A stretch of DNA of 64,000 nt from Acestrorhynchus altus. Taxonomy: Eukaryota > Chordata > Actinopteri > Characiformes > Acestrorhynchidae. The translations under genes were made by a program, and so were the position numbers. The notes beneath the pieces were generated by a model. It saw only the letters and a list, made by a program, of their open reading frames with translations. It was not told the DNA's origin and did no database searches. Positions 36,801 through 48,915 of this stretch are shown piece by piece; the first letter of the stretch is position 1; each line of letters begins with the position of its first letter. The stretch spans positions 25,871 to 89,870 of the forward strand of contig CM067504.1 in assembly GCA_034509495.1 (NCBI GenBank), read 5' to 3'.

Positions 36801-38186
36801 ACCAGAACTCGGGAATTTGACCATTAGTCCTGTTCTTCATCCCTCCATTGGCTTCCCATTAAATTCCGGATCGACTACAAAATATTGCTACTAATGTACA
36901 AGTCGCTAAATGGCTTGTTCATGGCCACCTTAAAGACCGTGAATACCCTACAACCCGTCATCACAGACTCCTGCTCAGGACGCAGGCCTATTTACCGTCC
37001 CTAGAATCAAAAAGAACACAGTTGGGGACAAGCCTTCTCTTACAAAGCCCCCCAGCTCTGGAACAGCCTTCCTCCTACTCGTTCGGGACTCAGACACTCT
37101 CCATCTTTAAATCACGCCTGAAAACCTTTCTCTTAATGCAGGCTTTTCAGTAACACCTCAAGGGGGCACTAATATTTTCTCCCTCTCCCCATGTCCTGAG
37201 CTGCCTGGCGGATACCGGTCCACTCATCCACTTCCTAGTACCAACTGCATGGACTTCATTACTCATTATTCATTCATATCTGTATCACTACTACAAGCAA
37301 AACTATCTTTGTCTTCCCTCCCTCTGTTTTATTTCATTTCATTTCTTTCCTACTTCTCCATACCGATGCATTGTGCCATTGTTTATGCTGTCCGGTGTTG
37401 ATCAGAGGAGGATGGGTTCTTCTTGGAGCCTGGTTCCTCTCAAGGTTTCTTCCTCCAGTTCACTGAGGGAGTTTTTCCTTGCTACTCTGCCCACTGGCTG
37501 CTCATTTGAAGCGTGGACCCGGATCTTTGTAAAGCTGCTTTGTGACAACTTCTTGTTGTAAAAAGTGATATATAAATAAAATTTGATTGATTGATTGATT
37601 GATGTGCAGAGCTGCAGTAACTACAGAGGTATAAAGTTGATGAGCCACACCATGAAGGTTTGGGAAAGAGCAAGGCTAAGGTGAGAGGTTCAGATCAGTG
37701 AGCAGCACTTTGGTTTCATGCCCAGAAAGAATCCACAGATGCAATTTTTTGCATTGGGAGAGTGTTGGTCGAGAAGTACAGAGAAGGTCAGAAGGAGCCA
37801 CATTGTAAGTCTTTAAATCTAAAGAAGTACAAGGATAGGGTGTACAAGAGAGGAACTGTGGTACTGTATGAGGAAGTCAGGTGTGGCTGAAAAGAATGTG
37901 AGGGTGGTGCAGGACATGTATGAGGATAATGAGACAGTAGTGAGGTGTGGAGTTATGGGACAAATGGTTTCAAGGTGAAGGTAGTTGTAATTAGATCAAC
38001 ATTGAGCCCCTTTCTGTTTGGGTAATGGTAATGGACAGAAGAGGAAGACTCAGAGGTTTATGGATGTAGTGAAGGTGGACATGGAGATGGTTGGTGTAAC
38101 AGTAGAGGAGGCAGGCGATTGGGCAAGATGGAGGCAGATAAACAATGTGGCTGCACCCAATGGAGTAGCCAAAGCAGAAGAAGAAG
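33860..38186 (+). mobile_element. RTE-clade LINE, copy 2, interrupted by a nested LINE
   Basis: Paralogue of 3,994-8,386 in the same flank (atcactgtaggt at 33,848-33,859; degraded right duplication near 38,187). A 224-codon frame at 34,146-34,820 covers endonuclease pieces (YFQKREEHRVTYKSG) and the start of RT linker; RT block KVKVRAALKRMKNAKAVGPD lies at 35,040-35,100. After the nested insertion RT resumes at 37,601 with SCSNYRGIKLMSHTMKVWER. About 650 bp including the ADD motif, present in copy 1, is missing near 38,034. Confidence 0.85.
35222..37600 (+). mobile_element. L2-like LINE nested in RTE copy 2, 3' complete
   Basis: Inserted between RTE codons for IFKNKG and DVQSCSNYRG. Readings: endonuclease start near 35,540 (LNALCLCETWAKPNGYIALN), frame 36,087-36,521 with KLAPWYNDHTRTLKQTACSY and ERKWWQTKLEIFRDAWK (linker before RT), and a C-terminal block around 37,000-37,145 (tctggaacagccttcctcct; LKTFLLMQAF). 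Ends with an AATAAA-like stretch and (TTGA)n at 37,583-37,600. Much of the RT core is missing. Confidence 0.8.
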
Positions 38187-38191
38187 ATCAA

Positions 38192-38630
38192 TGAGGTAAT
38201 ATAGTCCCACTGCATCACAAAGAGTGTTGTCCCCTGTGTTCTTTTTCTTAAGCACCTGAACTTTATACAAACACGTAACTACATGAACATGCAGACCTTA
38301 TCTGCTGAACAGTGGAGGGTGAGGTGCTTACCCAGGACCTTGACTCTTGATAGAAATTCATAGTCTCTGCTTTTGTTGGATCAGCAGTCTGGACAGTCTA
38401 CTATGAGGTATATTGGAGGCCCCATATACATTGGGATACATGGGAGGGGGAAATGAGAAAGAGGAAGGGAGTTTTTATACAGTAAATGGGGGATGAAGGT
38501 GACGGCACTCGGGGTACTTCAAAGGATCATACAAATAAAGAAGAGTCGTGAACACTTCGGGTCAGCAGATGAAGAGTAATCTGCATAGAGACAATGGAGG
38601 AAGATGGCCATTTGCTAAGGTTCGAGATTC
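38192..38630. repeat. Spacer segment, copy 3
   Basis: Paralogue of 8,390-8,830; no gene seen. Confidence 0.6.
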
Positions 38631-38631
38631 C

Positions 38632-39010
38632 TAGATTAGATTAGAAAAGATAGAACTTTATTGATCCCTTGGCAGGATTCCCTGAGGGAAATTAAGCAGC
38701 AGAGAATAAAGATAATAATTTAGTAAAGAAAACACTATATAAATATAAAGAATATAACATAGAGACTATATTACAAATATAATATAGATAAACAGTGCAT
38801 GCTTACAAGAGCCCTGTAGGAGGAGGAGAGTATTGTACATTATTATTACTTAAACTGTTTATTGCACCAAGTTCAGTTGTAAGTGTGGTGCAATAGGTTA
38901 TGGGCTGGCATCAAAGCATTTACTTGGTTCTTCCTTGTTCCCAATTCTCCCCTTGGTGAGAGGGAGTTTAGATAGTCTTGGACTACGCACGCATGAGCTT
39001 TGAAGTCTGT
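38632..39010 (-). mobile_element. Rex1-like LINE 3' end (minus), upstream of P4
   Basis: Paralogue of 8,832-9,290: ttagattagaaaagatagaa, tttattgatc and ggaaattaag, then AT-rich 3' UTR. Lies about 240 bp upstream of the P4 TATA sequence. Confidence 0.6.
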
Positions 39011-39246
39011 TGGTCCTGCACTTGGGAAGGAGCAGTCTGCCACAGGCTCCTGTTGTGGCTGATGACAATGTCTAGAGGGTGACTGGCATCGTCCATAATG
39101 TCCATAATGTCCAAAATGTCCAGAACATAAGAAAAGACAGTTAGTCACGCCTAACTCTGAAAGCATGCCACTGTGGAAACAAACGAGGAGGAGGAAGAGA
39201 AGAAAAAAGTGGGCAGGAGTTAGGATATCCACTCTGAGACTGAGAG

Positions 39247-39253
39247 TATATAC
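39247..39253 (+). promoter_or_regulatory. Putative TATA box of P4
   Basis: tatatac in gagagtatatacaaagtg, 64 bp before the E1 start codon, aligned with the P5 TATA box. Confidence 0.6.
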
Positions 39254-40857
39254 AAAGTGTGGGAACCTATGAAGATGCCACTTGGCTCCTTCCACAGAGA
39301 CGGCCTGCACATGTGAGACACAGTGTGGGCTCTTGGTCCTTCTCCTGTGCGTGTAATGAGGTAAGTATAGAGCCACTGTAGGGAAGACAATAATATCACA
39401 CCTGCACGAATGACACTCCTGTAATATCACACCTAGATTATTAGTTATTGTATTTGTGTACATACACACACTACAACCAGCACTGCGCTCAGCAGACCAC
39501 AAACACACACTTAACTTCACACACATAACAACGATGTGCATTATTTCTTCCATCTCCCCGTGTGTAATGAGCAGTAAATAATATGTAAATCTGTAAATAA
39601 TGCTGATATTATATATATATACTATATTATATAAACTGCACTGTTTTATCCCTTTCTGTCTCTTTTTTTCTGTAATAATGTGAATTTCCCCACCACATTA
39701 TATATATATATATATATATATATCATCTCTCATCTGAAACTTCTTATTAGTTGTTTACGATCTACCCTGTATTTCTAACATTATGGGTGTTATTGGGTTG
39801 CATTTTAGAATTTATCTAGTAAATATAAAGTTTTTTTCCCATATATGTCAATGTTACTATAAAGACTATAAGACTCAATATCTCAGATCTGTTCAGAAGA
39901 CAGACAGAATCTTAAAGTCTAAAGGTGAAAAGAACCCAACTTACCAACTTTACAACATCAGTCATATTTTATATCCATTGGCATTTAAGGAGTATATATT
40001 TCAGCCTTTTTGTCTTAATGTTGATTCAAACTAGATTTCGTGAGCAATAATTGATAATAATTGGCTCAATGAAATAAAACAATGCAGAAAAGAGATGCCA
40101 GTTTAACTGCATTCCAACTATGGTTCCAGGAATGTAGATCATCAACCATGCATATATCATTTGAAGGTTCTGTCAGGCACTGCATTCTTGAAAAACAGCA
40201 ATTAACAAACAGTTCAAACATTTTAAGTGAAGAAAGAAAGGAACACCTTTCTGCATTATTTGATATCAGTAGAACTCATCTATAATGTTTATTCTCTCTT
40301 CCGTTACAGGATCCTTTGAACAGCTTAATGGTAGGAACTGCCCTTCTTTGGCAAAATCATTGGTAGAACAGCTTGTTTATTTAGGGTCATTGTTCTGCTG
40401 CACATTCACATTCTCTTCACAATAATTCAGAAATCATTGGTCCATCAATGATAAACCGTCTTGGCCCAGATGCAGCAAAACAGGCACAAACCATGATACT
40501 AATACCACCACCATAAGCCACAGATGGGACAGTGTTTGTATGCAGGAATGCAGGGTTTTCTTTTCTCCAAACATTGCTTCTCATTTCAATAAAAAAAATA
40601 TTTATTCCTTTGTTCCTTTGAAACGAAAAAACTAGAAACTTTGATCTAATTTGATCAATTCTTGAAACACTGCTTTCAGGCATATGTGGTCGTAACTGAA
40701 CCCTCGTATCGTGGTGGACAGCCTGCATCTCCAGGGGCCTGGCCGTGGCAGGTTAGTTTACAGAATACATCCAATGGTCACCATTTCTGCGGCGGATCCC
40801 TCATCAACAAAGACTGGGTTTTGACAGCAGCTCACTGTTTTGATGAGCAGTATCAGA

Positions 40858-40858
40858 G

Positions 40859-40913
<55 letters not shown>
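40858..40913. repeat. (CA)n microsatellite in intron 3 of P4
   Basis: About 27 CA units with one TA interruption, at the conserved position. Confidence 0.9.
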
Positions 40914-41841
40914 TGTCATTGGCCTGAACACTATAACACCTCCTCTAAGAAACCCCAATCAAATGACTGAACTACTTCTTTCTTTCCATAGCGTCCAGCT
41001 TCCAGCACTGTTGGTTTTGTAGTGGTGTTGTTTAAGACTGTGGAACGGTATAACGCAATCAGGTTATAAGAGGTGTTCAACAGGTGATCCGTCATCCAAG
41101 CTACAACACCAAAACCAAAAACAATGACATCGCCCTGCTTCGTCTGACTCCCAGTCCCCCTTCTAACTACATCGTCCCAGTGTGCCTGGCAGCCTCAGGA
41201 AGCAAGTTCCCTGCATCCACCATGAACTGGATTACAGGCTGGGGAGCTAATGCTTCTGGAGGTAAAGTACAATCAAACTGAGATTTTAGAATCACTTGGT
41301 GTAAATCTGTATTATACTATGTGCACTATAACCATATACACCATTTCATTTTTAACACCCTGCTGTCTCAGACTACAAAAACACACCCTAACACACCACC
41401 ACCATGTCAGTGTGAATGCAAGCGAATGAACCACCACCCACATAGCCTGCTCTTGTGGTGGTCCTGTGGGGTCCTGATCATTGAAGATCAGGGTGAAAGG
41501 AGGAGAATAAAGTCTGCAGAGAAACAGATGAACAACAGTCTGGAATTATAGAACCATAAAGAGAACCTGTGTGATCAGAGGAGCTGATAACCAAACACAT
41601 AAAATGGAAGACATTTCAGTTTCTGTTTAACTGTGAGAAATTAAAGTTAAGACACCGTACTGTTTCCCCATTAGCTGTATCTCCCTTGGGTGAAATAATG
41701 CTTGGTAATAGTTAATTTTAACTTAAATACAAACAAAACAACTTGCTGGTATCATGTTAAATCAAAAAGCTTATAGGAGGTATTTATACACACATACACA
41801 AATACGTACATATTACACACATAAGCAAAATGATATTTATC

Positions 41842-41891
<50 letters not shown>

Positions 41892-42121
41892 TTCAGTTTG
41901 CCTTCTCCTGGAGAGCTGCAGGAGGCACAAGTGCCCATCGTTAGTGAAAAGCAGTGTGCACAGATGCTGAAACGTGCGAAAATTACCAGTAACATGATCT
42001 GTGCTGGTCTGATACAAGGAGGCAAGGGACATCTGTCAGGTACACGGTTGCACGAATATTCATCTACCACTAGTATCCAGCTGCAGGACCCACAGTCTAT
42101 GTGAAGGATCAGTTAGTGCAT

Positions 42122-42122
<1 letters not shown>

Positions 42123-42188
<66 letters not shown>
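42123..42188. repeat. (CT)n polypyrimidine tract before exon 6 of P4
   Basis: About 33 CT units, then GCAG and exon 6. Confidence 0.95.
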
Positions 42189-42191
<3 letters not shown>

Positions 42192-42379
42192 GGGAGACCT
42201 GGAGGCCCAATGGTGTTAAGAGGATTAGTTTTGGATTCAGTCTGGAATCACTAGTTTTGGGTTTCGTTGTGGTGATCCGCACTCGCCTGGTGTTTACACT
42301 CGAGTGTCCGCGTATCAGCCATGGATTACCAAGACCATCAAACAGAAACCTCCCTGGTTTTGTGAGGTTTCCCCTAGAA

Positions 42380-44460
42380 AAGGCAAGATAGTTCTTCACT
42401 ACTTTCTGCTTACACATTATCTCTCATAGATCCATCTTAGCCACCTCTCACATTGCCAAACCCATCAATCAAATCCACTTTTTCACCTGTGATCAGATTT
42501 GGATCATGTTGAGGGTTAAAATTCATAAATGTAAGTGAGATGTAGCTTCAGTTCAGTTTTCACAAAGCAGCTTCACAGAGATCTGAGTCTGACTGTTCAT
42601 ATTCATGTTGGATGCCCACAAGTCAGATCTAAGGCTGTATATCTTGTATTCTTCTTCTTTTCTTCTTCTTCTTCTTCTTCTTCTCTTCTTCTTCTTCTTC
42701 TTCTTCTTCTTCTTCAGCTACTCCCTTTAGGGTCACCACAGTGGATCAACTGCCTCCATCTTGCCCTATCCCCTGCCTCCTCTACTGTTACACCAACCAT
42801 CTCCATGTCCACCTTCACTACATCCATAAACCTTCTGAGCTTCCTCTCTCCTTCTGCCCGCAGCTCCATCTCCAACATTCTTGGTAAAAATGACATCTCC
42901 ACTTTTCCTCCTCAAAACATCAAACCATCTCATCCTGGCCTCTCTGGCTTTATCTCCAAACTGCTCCACCTTCACTGTCCCTCTGATCTGCTCATTTCTA
43001 ATCCTGTCCATCCCAACAAAAATATCAACAGCATCTTCATCTCCTCCATTTCCACCTCCTGTCTTTAGACAGAGCCACAGTCTCCAAACCAGACATTATA
43101 GCAGGTCTCACTACTGTCTTATAAACCTTCCCTTCTCTTGCTGCTCTCCTTCTGTCACACATCAGCCCTGACACCCGTCTCCACCCCTCCATCCTGCCTG
43201 CACCCTCTTCTATGAAAATAGCCAAAATCTGAATGGCTGAAAATTCTGGATTTGACCACACAGCCTTGAAAAAAAAGATCTGTGTCACATTAAGGCAGAA
43301 AAACCATATTTAAGTCTCTTCAGTCAGGTAACGTATCAGGCAATAATCAATATTCAGTATATCATCATATATTAATGCAGTAATCGTAGTAAAATGGAAA
43401 GGCTAATTCCAAGAACTGGAGAATAATTCCAGCCTCACTGGTGCAGCCATGTTTGTGGCTCAGAGTTTTCATGAGCACACGGAGCTTAACAAGCAGAGTT
43501 CAGTAGCAGTAGTTTTGAGGGTTACATGAGTTTAAATGAGCTGCAATGGAGCCACAGTGTTCTGTAGTACAACTCATAAACTGGCTGTTTTCATGAAAAA
43601 GAGCAGACAGGGGCTTATAGTAGACTCGATCATTTATGAAATTAGATAATTGATATCCTTAATTACTTCTCAGTCTCATGATGTCTGTTGTGTTTTGGCA
43701 GGAGCTGCCAGCAGTGAGCAGAGAGAGTTTCACAGGGCTGAAGCTTCAAGCAGCCTGGAGAAACATTGGAACTCCAAGCACTTATTACGCTTAATGGCAC
43801 GAATCAGTCTCTCAAAGTCACGCTGAAGGTTTGGGGAGGATACACAATACACATATCGTTTCAGCATCGTCATCACAATGTGGACATGAACGGTACTACA
43901 CCGCAAGACTTGTACCGCTATAAGACCGATTTAGCTCAATGCTAACATTTTTCTGGTGATTTTCAGAAATTTGGTGAAAGTTCGTATTTTTTCACATCTT
44001 TAAATATATCATAGAATATCGCTGTTGTCCCCGTATGACACAGTCCTAGTTTGTGTATTTTTCTGTTGATTAATATCACTGGTTTATACTATGTGTGGAG
44101 TCTAAAGTCACATGGGGACACAGAATTAAATTGTATGGAATTTTATGCCAGGCTGCCTCTATAATTAAACTGCATGAACATCACTGTGTTCTTTGTGTGT
44201 CTTTTGTTGCTCTTTAGCTGATCATTTCTCTGCTGTGGTCCAGTTGTTTTCATCCTTTGAATTGAAATAATTATCATTTACTGACATCAACTGAATTCAT
44301 CACTGATTCAAACCCAGTCTATTTTCTCAAACTGTGATTAACCTCATCTTGGATCAATGAAACCTAGTTCAACCTGGAATTAAACTGAAGTAAAACAGAA
44401 ATGATTAAATTAAATTATTATTAAAAAGAATTTAAATAGTTTAATTTAATCAATTTAACC
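42380..44460. repeat. 3' flank of protease unit, copy 4, interrupted by an RTE fragment
   Basis: Same block as after P2 and P5; an RTE fragment (about 42,640-43,210) splits ctaaggctgt from tatgaaaat, which are adjacent in P5 (54,243-54,260). No gene. Confidence 0.75.
42640..43210 (-). mobile_element. 5'-truncated RTE LINE fragment (minus)
   Basis: Begins with a (CTT)n tract (42,650-42,717), the element's 3' tail on the minus strand, then the RTE C-terminal region: gccctatcccctgcctcctc and ctccacttttcctcctcaaa match the complement of 8,040-8,360. Typical 5' truncation of a retrotransposed copy. Confidence 0.8.
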
Positions 44461-44639
44461 AAACTGAATTGATAAAAAAGCTCATAGCGAGAGATTAAAA
44501 TTAATGTTATACATTATTGATACACTATTCATATTATTACACATACATAGTGAACCAGGTTCACCAGCAGAAGGCAAATAAAAGCAGAGATTAACTGCTC
44601 ATGCTCACCTTTTCTGTTTGTTCAACACTGGTCATGTGT

Positions 44640-45500
44640 TTACTGATGAAGATGATCAGTGTTTATATCTGTGAGGGTAAAAGTCTGTGTCTCTGATTTC
44701 AGTATCTGCTGTGTCTCCTCTTCTGCAGTAATAACTGTAACTAAACGTTTCCGTAACTGTTGATCAGTCAACTTTAGTCCACAAACCAGCTTCAGCTCTG
44801 TGATGTTGGTGGTTTCCTCCATCAACCGCTGCTTCAGCTCCTTCACAACATCTCTACTGGATTAAGATCAGACTCTGACTGGATCAGTCCAGAACATTAC
44901 CTTCATTCTTCTTCAAACGTTCTTTGGTAGAACCACTTGTGTGCTTAGGGTCGCTGTCTTGTTGCCTGACCCACAATCTCTTGAGATTGAGATGCAGCAA
45001 AACAAGTCCAAACCATGATACTACCAACACCATGTTTCACAGATGGAACAGGGTTTTTGTGCTGGACTGCAGTGTTTTCTTTTCTCCAAACATAACACTT
45101 CTCATTTAAAACCAAAATGATCTATTCTTGGCCTTGTATCCTCCAATGGAACATTGTTTCATTATCATTCTGGTTCATCCATGATCTTTATCGTTATATT
45201 AACATTAATACAATGACATCCAATGTGAGAAAGACCTTAGTGGGTTAGAAGTTCTCCCTGGTTCCTTGTAGTTGGTGGACTATTACATTACCTTGCTCTT
45301 GGTGTGATCTTTGTTGGTGGAGGGTCATAATGGTCCTGAATCTCCTCCATTTGTACACAATATGCCTGACTGTGGATCAGTGGAGTCCAAACTCTTTAGA
45401 GATGGTTCTGTAACCTTTTCAGCCTGATGAACATCGCTCTTCTTCTGAGCTCTCAGAAATCTCCTTGTTCATTTGGAGATGCTTCAGACTCCTTCTTCCT
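44640..45500 (-). mobile_element. Tc1-like transposon (minus), P4-P5 spacer, longest copy
   Basis: Contains both halves of the transposase in minus orientation: the N-terminal helix-turn-helix near 45,300-45,480 (complement of agtttggactccactgatcc) and C-terminal parts at 44,760-45,100. It is the reference for the shorter relics at 2,960 and 32,430, and related to the + strand copy at 18,770. Frames broken. Confidence 0.7.
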
Positions 45501-45599
45501 GGATCTAGGTTGTAACTCAAGATAATAAAATGATCTAGCCCTGTTTTCTTATTGGAACCATGTCTTCAGGTCTGCAACAAAATAAAACCACATGATCCT

Positions 45600-45850
45600 A
45601 AATATTCCTCCATCATCACTGTAAGTGAGGTAATATAGTTCCACTGCATCGCAAGAATGTTGTCCCCCTGTGTTCTTTTCTTGAGCACCTGAACTTCTTG
45701 CAGAACAGTTAACTACATGAACATGCAGAGCTTATTCGTTGAACAGAGGAGGGCAGGTGTCATGAGCTGAGACCTGAATCTTGGATATAACACAGGAGTC
45801 GTGGAGACTGGATGTTCAGATTGTGACTTTATTCACGTGCAGATAGTCAT
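45600..45850. repeat. Spacer segment with empty RTE target site
   Basis: atcactgtaagtgag runs straight into gtaatatag (45,614-45,640), whereas spacers 1 and 3 have the 4.4-kb RTE between the two halves. This is the pre-insertion state. Confidence 0.8.
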
Positions 45851-45856
45851 AGACTC

Positions 45857-48700
45857 TCCTTCACCAACCATCTCCATGTCCACCTTCACTACATCCATAA
45901 ACCTCCTGAGGTCTTCCTCTTCTTCTTCTGCCTGGCAGCTCCATCTCCAACATTCTTTGTCCAATATATCCACTATTCCTCCTCAACACACATCCAAACC
46001 ATCTCAACCTGACCTCTCTGGCTTTAACTCCAAACTGCTTCACCTTCATTGTCCCTCTGATCTGCTCATTTCTTAATCTTGTCCATCCTTGTCACTCCGA
46101 ACGAAAAACTCAGCATCTTCATCTCCACCACCTCCAGCTCTTTTAGACAGAGCCACAGTCTCCAAACCATACAATACCAATCCAAACCATACATCATTGG
46201 TTCCTCCACCTGACAAGAGCGAGCCAAACTCCAGCGTGTCATCAGGTCAGCTGACAGGATTATTGGTGTAACCTCCCAACGCTTCAGGAGATCTACACCA
46301 GTAGGTGGGAGAAGCATGCTGGCAAAATTACAACTGACCCTCACATCCTGGACACCTCTTCCAGACTCTCCTCTGGTAAGAGACTTCAGTCCATCAAAAC
46401 CAGCACATCATGCATGCTAACAGCCTTTCCCAGAGCTGTAACACTCCATAACATCAGTGGACACCTCTGAGTCTCCAAACCTCACCGAAGTGACCAGACT
46501 GGTTCTTCAATAGTACTGCACAGTACATGTTTTGGCTCTTTGCACAATTGTACAAATCTATTGCACTGTTCTCTTTCTGTAAATGTTTACATTTGCGTCA
46601 ACTCTACAATCAATATTTAATATAAACCTACCTCAGAAACATCAGACTCATTATATGCATCTCTCAGCACTTTTAACTTATATATTTTTTTCGATTTGTT
46701 GTTTATTGTACCTCCTTCCAGTGTAATGTTTGTAAATAGTCTGTTTACTTGTTACATGTCATACATATGTGCTCTCACCAAGAAAAAATTCCTTTATGTG
46801 TAAATATGGTTGGCGTGAATAAAGAATTTCTGATTCTTGATTCTGATAGCAGGTCTCACTACTGCCCTAAACCTTCCTTTCTCACTTGCTGCTTCCTTCT
46901 GTCACACATCAGCCCTTCTGACACCCATCTCCACCCACTCTCCATCCTGCCTGTAATCGCCTTCTTCACCTCTTTTCTGCACTGTTCATTACCTGGATGA
47001 TAACCTGATAATAAAGCTGTATCCACCTTTTCCACCTCTACTCCTTGTATCTTCACCATTCCACCTGCCTCCCTCTCATTCACACACATGTATTCTGTCA
47101 CTGTCTCATTATCCTCATACCTTCATGGTACAGCTCACCAGCTTTATACCTCTGCAGTTACTGCAGCTGTGCACATCACCCCTCGTTTCTAAAAATGGGG
47201 ACGACACTGCTTCTCCACTCAGCGCCCTCTCCAGAGCCTTGTTAGCAAACCCTGGCCGCAAAAGTCCACTGTCTTCTCTCCTAAACATCTCCATACTCCA
47301 CAGGTATGCTCATCCGGGAATTCAACTGCCTTTCCATTCTTCATCCTTTTTACAGGTGCCTCACTTCCACCCCTACTTCACCTCTGCACTTTTCAATCCA
47401 CTCAACCCCCACCCCTGTTGTCCTCCTCTCTCACTCTCATTTTCCTCATTCAAAATACTCTTTCCATCTACTCAACACTCTCTGTTCACTCACTAGTACA
47501 TTTCGCTCTCTATCCTTTATCAGTCTAACCAGCTGTACGTCCTTTCCAGCTCTATGTCTCTGTTCGGCCAAACTATACAAGTCTCATCTTCTTTACTGTC
47601 CAGCCTCTCATACAACTCATTATAGGCCTGAGCCTTTGCCTTTGCCACCATTCTTTTTGCTATGTGACCAGCCTCACCGTACTCCTGCCTACTTCCTTCC
47701 TTCCCTCTGCTTATCCCACTTTTTCTTAGCTGCCTTCTTCTGAATACCTCCTGACTTCCTCATTCCACCACCAAATCTTTCTTGTCTTCTTCTCTCACCA
47801 CCTTAGCTGTATTTTCCCAGTCCTAAGGTAGCTCCTCACTGCCCCCAAGGGCCTGTTGCATTTTTCCCTGAACTGCTTGCAACCATCCTCCTTCTTCAGC
47901 TTCCACCATCTAATCTTTTGTTCTGTCTTCACTCTCTTCCTCTTCTTTGTTCTAATCTCATTTTACAGAAAAACACCCTATGCTGCCTTACTACATTTGC
48001 CGCTGGCACCACTTTACAATCTCCAATCTCTTTTAGGTGGCATCTCCTGATAAGGATATAATCCACCTGTGTGCACCTCCCTCCACTCTTGTATGTCACC
48101 CTGTGTTCTTCACTCTTCTGAAAATGTGTTCACCACAGCCATTTCCATTCTTTGCAAACCCATACCTAGTACCTCTCATCCCACTGTTCCTTCTACCAAC
48201 ATGTCCATTAGCCCTGCACCCAATCACCAATCTCCTCTCTAGGACACCTTCACCACTTCATCCATCATACTCCAAAATTCCTCTTCTCCTCTTAACTGAC
48301 AACCAACCTGTGGCATATGAACTGACAACATTCAACATTACACCATCAAGTTCCAATTTCAAACTCAGTGATCCTGTCTGACCCTGTTCTACCTCCAGAA
48401 CACACTTTTCACACACTGTCCCTTTAGATTATCCCGACTCCATTTCTCTTCCCATCTACACCATCTTAGAACAGTTTGAATCCACCTCCATGTTCCTGGC
48501 CTTGCTTCCTTTCCATCTGGTCTCCTGAACACACAGAATATCTACCTCCTTCTCTCCATCATGTCTGCAAGCTCTCTGTCTTTACCAGTCATTGTCCGTA
48601 CATTCAGAGTCCCATCAACCCCACACTCCTGCCTTCCTTCTCTCTCATGCTGCCTTTTAACTTCACCTTCCTCCTCTTCTCCCATCAGAGGCTCCTGGGT
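45857..48700 (-). mobile_element. RTE-clade LINE (minus), P4-P5 spacer
   Basis: Independent antisense copy of the RTE family: the C-terminal region is on the left (45,861-46,049, RLRWFGCVLRRNSG on the minus strand), the endonuclease on the right (48,542-48,739, LNVRTMTGKDRELADMMERR). Intermediate regions appear as shifted pyrimidine-rich frames. Interrupted near 46,160-46,850 by another LINE end. Confidence 0.85.
46160..46850 (+). mobile_element. LINE 3' end nested in the RTE (plus)
   Basis: Splits the RTE between ccaaaccata and agcaggtctcact. Its right end, gaataaagaatttctgattc followed by TTGATTCTGA, is a teleost LINE 3' terminus with a short tandem tail. Upstream frames give weak RT C-terminal similarity only, so the family is not assigned. 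Confidence 0.6.
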
Positions 48701-48907
48701 GTGGTGGCTGATGCCAGTGTGTGTGAGGGAGACTGGCATTAACTATACGTCCATAATGTCCAAGACCATAAGAGTATTGTTAGAAAGCCACATATTTCTT
48801 CTCACTCTAGCAGATGACACCGTGAAAAACAAATGTGGAGGAGAAAAAGAATGAAAGTCAGAAGATAAACAATAAAAGTGGGCAGGGAGATAGATATCAA
48901 CTCAGAG

Positions 48908-48915
48908 TATATAAG
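48908..48915 (+). promoter_or_regulatory. TATA box of P5
   Basis: tatataag, 66 bp upstream of the P5 start codon, placing transcription start near 48,940 and giving a short 5' UTR. This and the following 60 bp are the most conserved promoter segment among P2, P4 and P5 (gacaagcactt, caccttccagca). Confidence 0.7.

Larger units (their letters stand above)
39311..42377 (+). pseudogene. Trypsin-like serine protease P4 (prss60-like), all exons, indel-damaged
   Basis: E1 39311-39360 (ATG then TGA because one G is missing; the rest matches the P5 signal peptide), E2 40310-40330 (clean, GSFEQLN), E3 about 40684-40846 (GAWPWQVSLQNTSNGHHFCG, then GSLINKDWVLTAAHCFD; one G missing at IVGGQ), E4 40999-41261 (small indels at the start, then SYNTKTKNNDIALLRL), E5 41897-42039 (frame slips at the Asp189 codon: ggcaagggacatctgtcag), E6 42193-42377 (one T missing in the Ser codon). 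Most of each exon is conserved, with lesions of single bases, so this copy may be intact in the real genome. It lacks MITE and Rex3. Intron 4 carries about 300 bp of unrelated insertion near 41,300-41,600. Confidence 0.8.

Noticed and set aside
46859..48742. Several 80-145-codon plus-strand frames rich in Ser, Pro and Leu
   Set aside because: Antisense shadows of a purine-rich RTE element on the minus strand.
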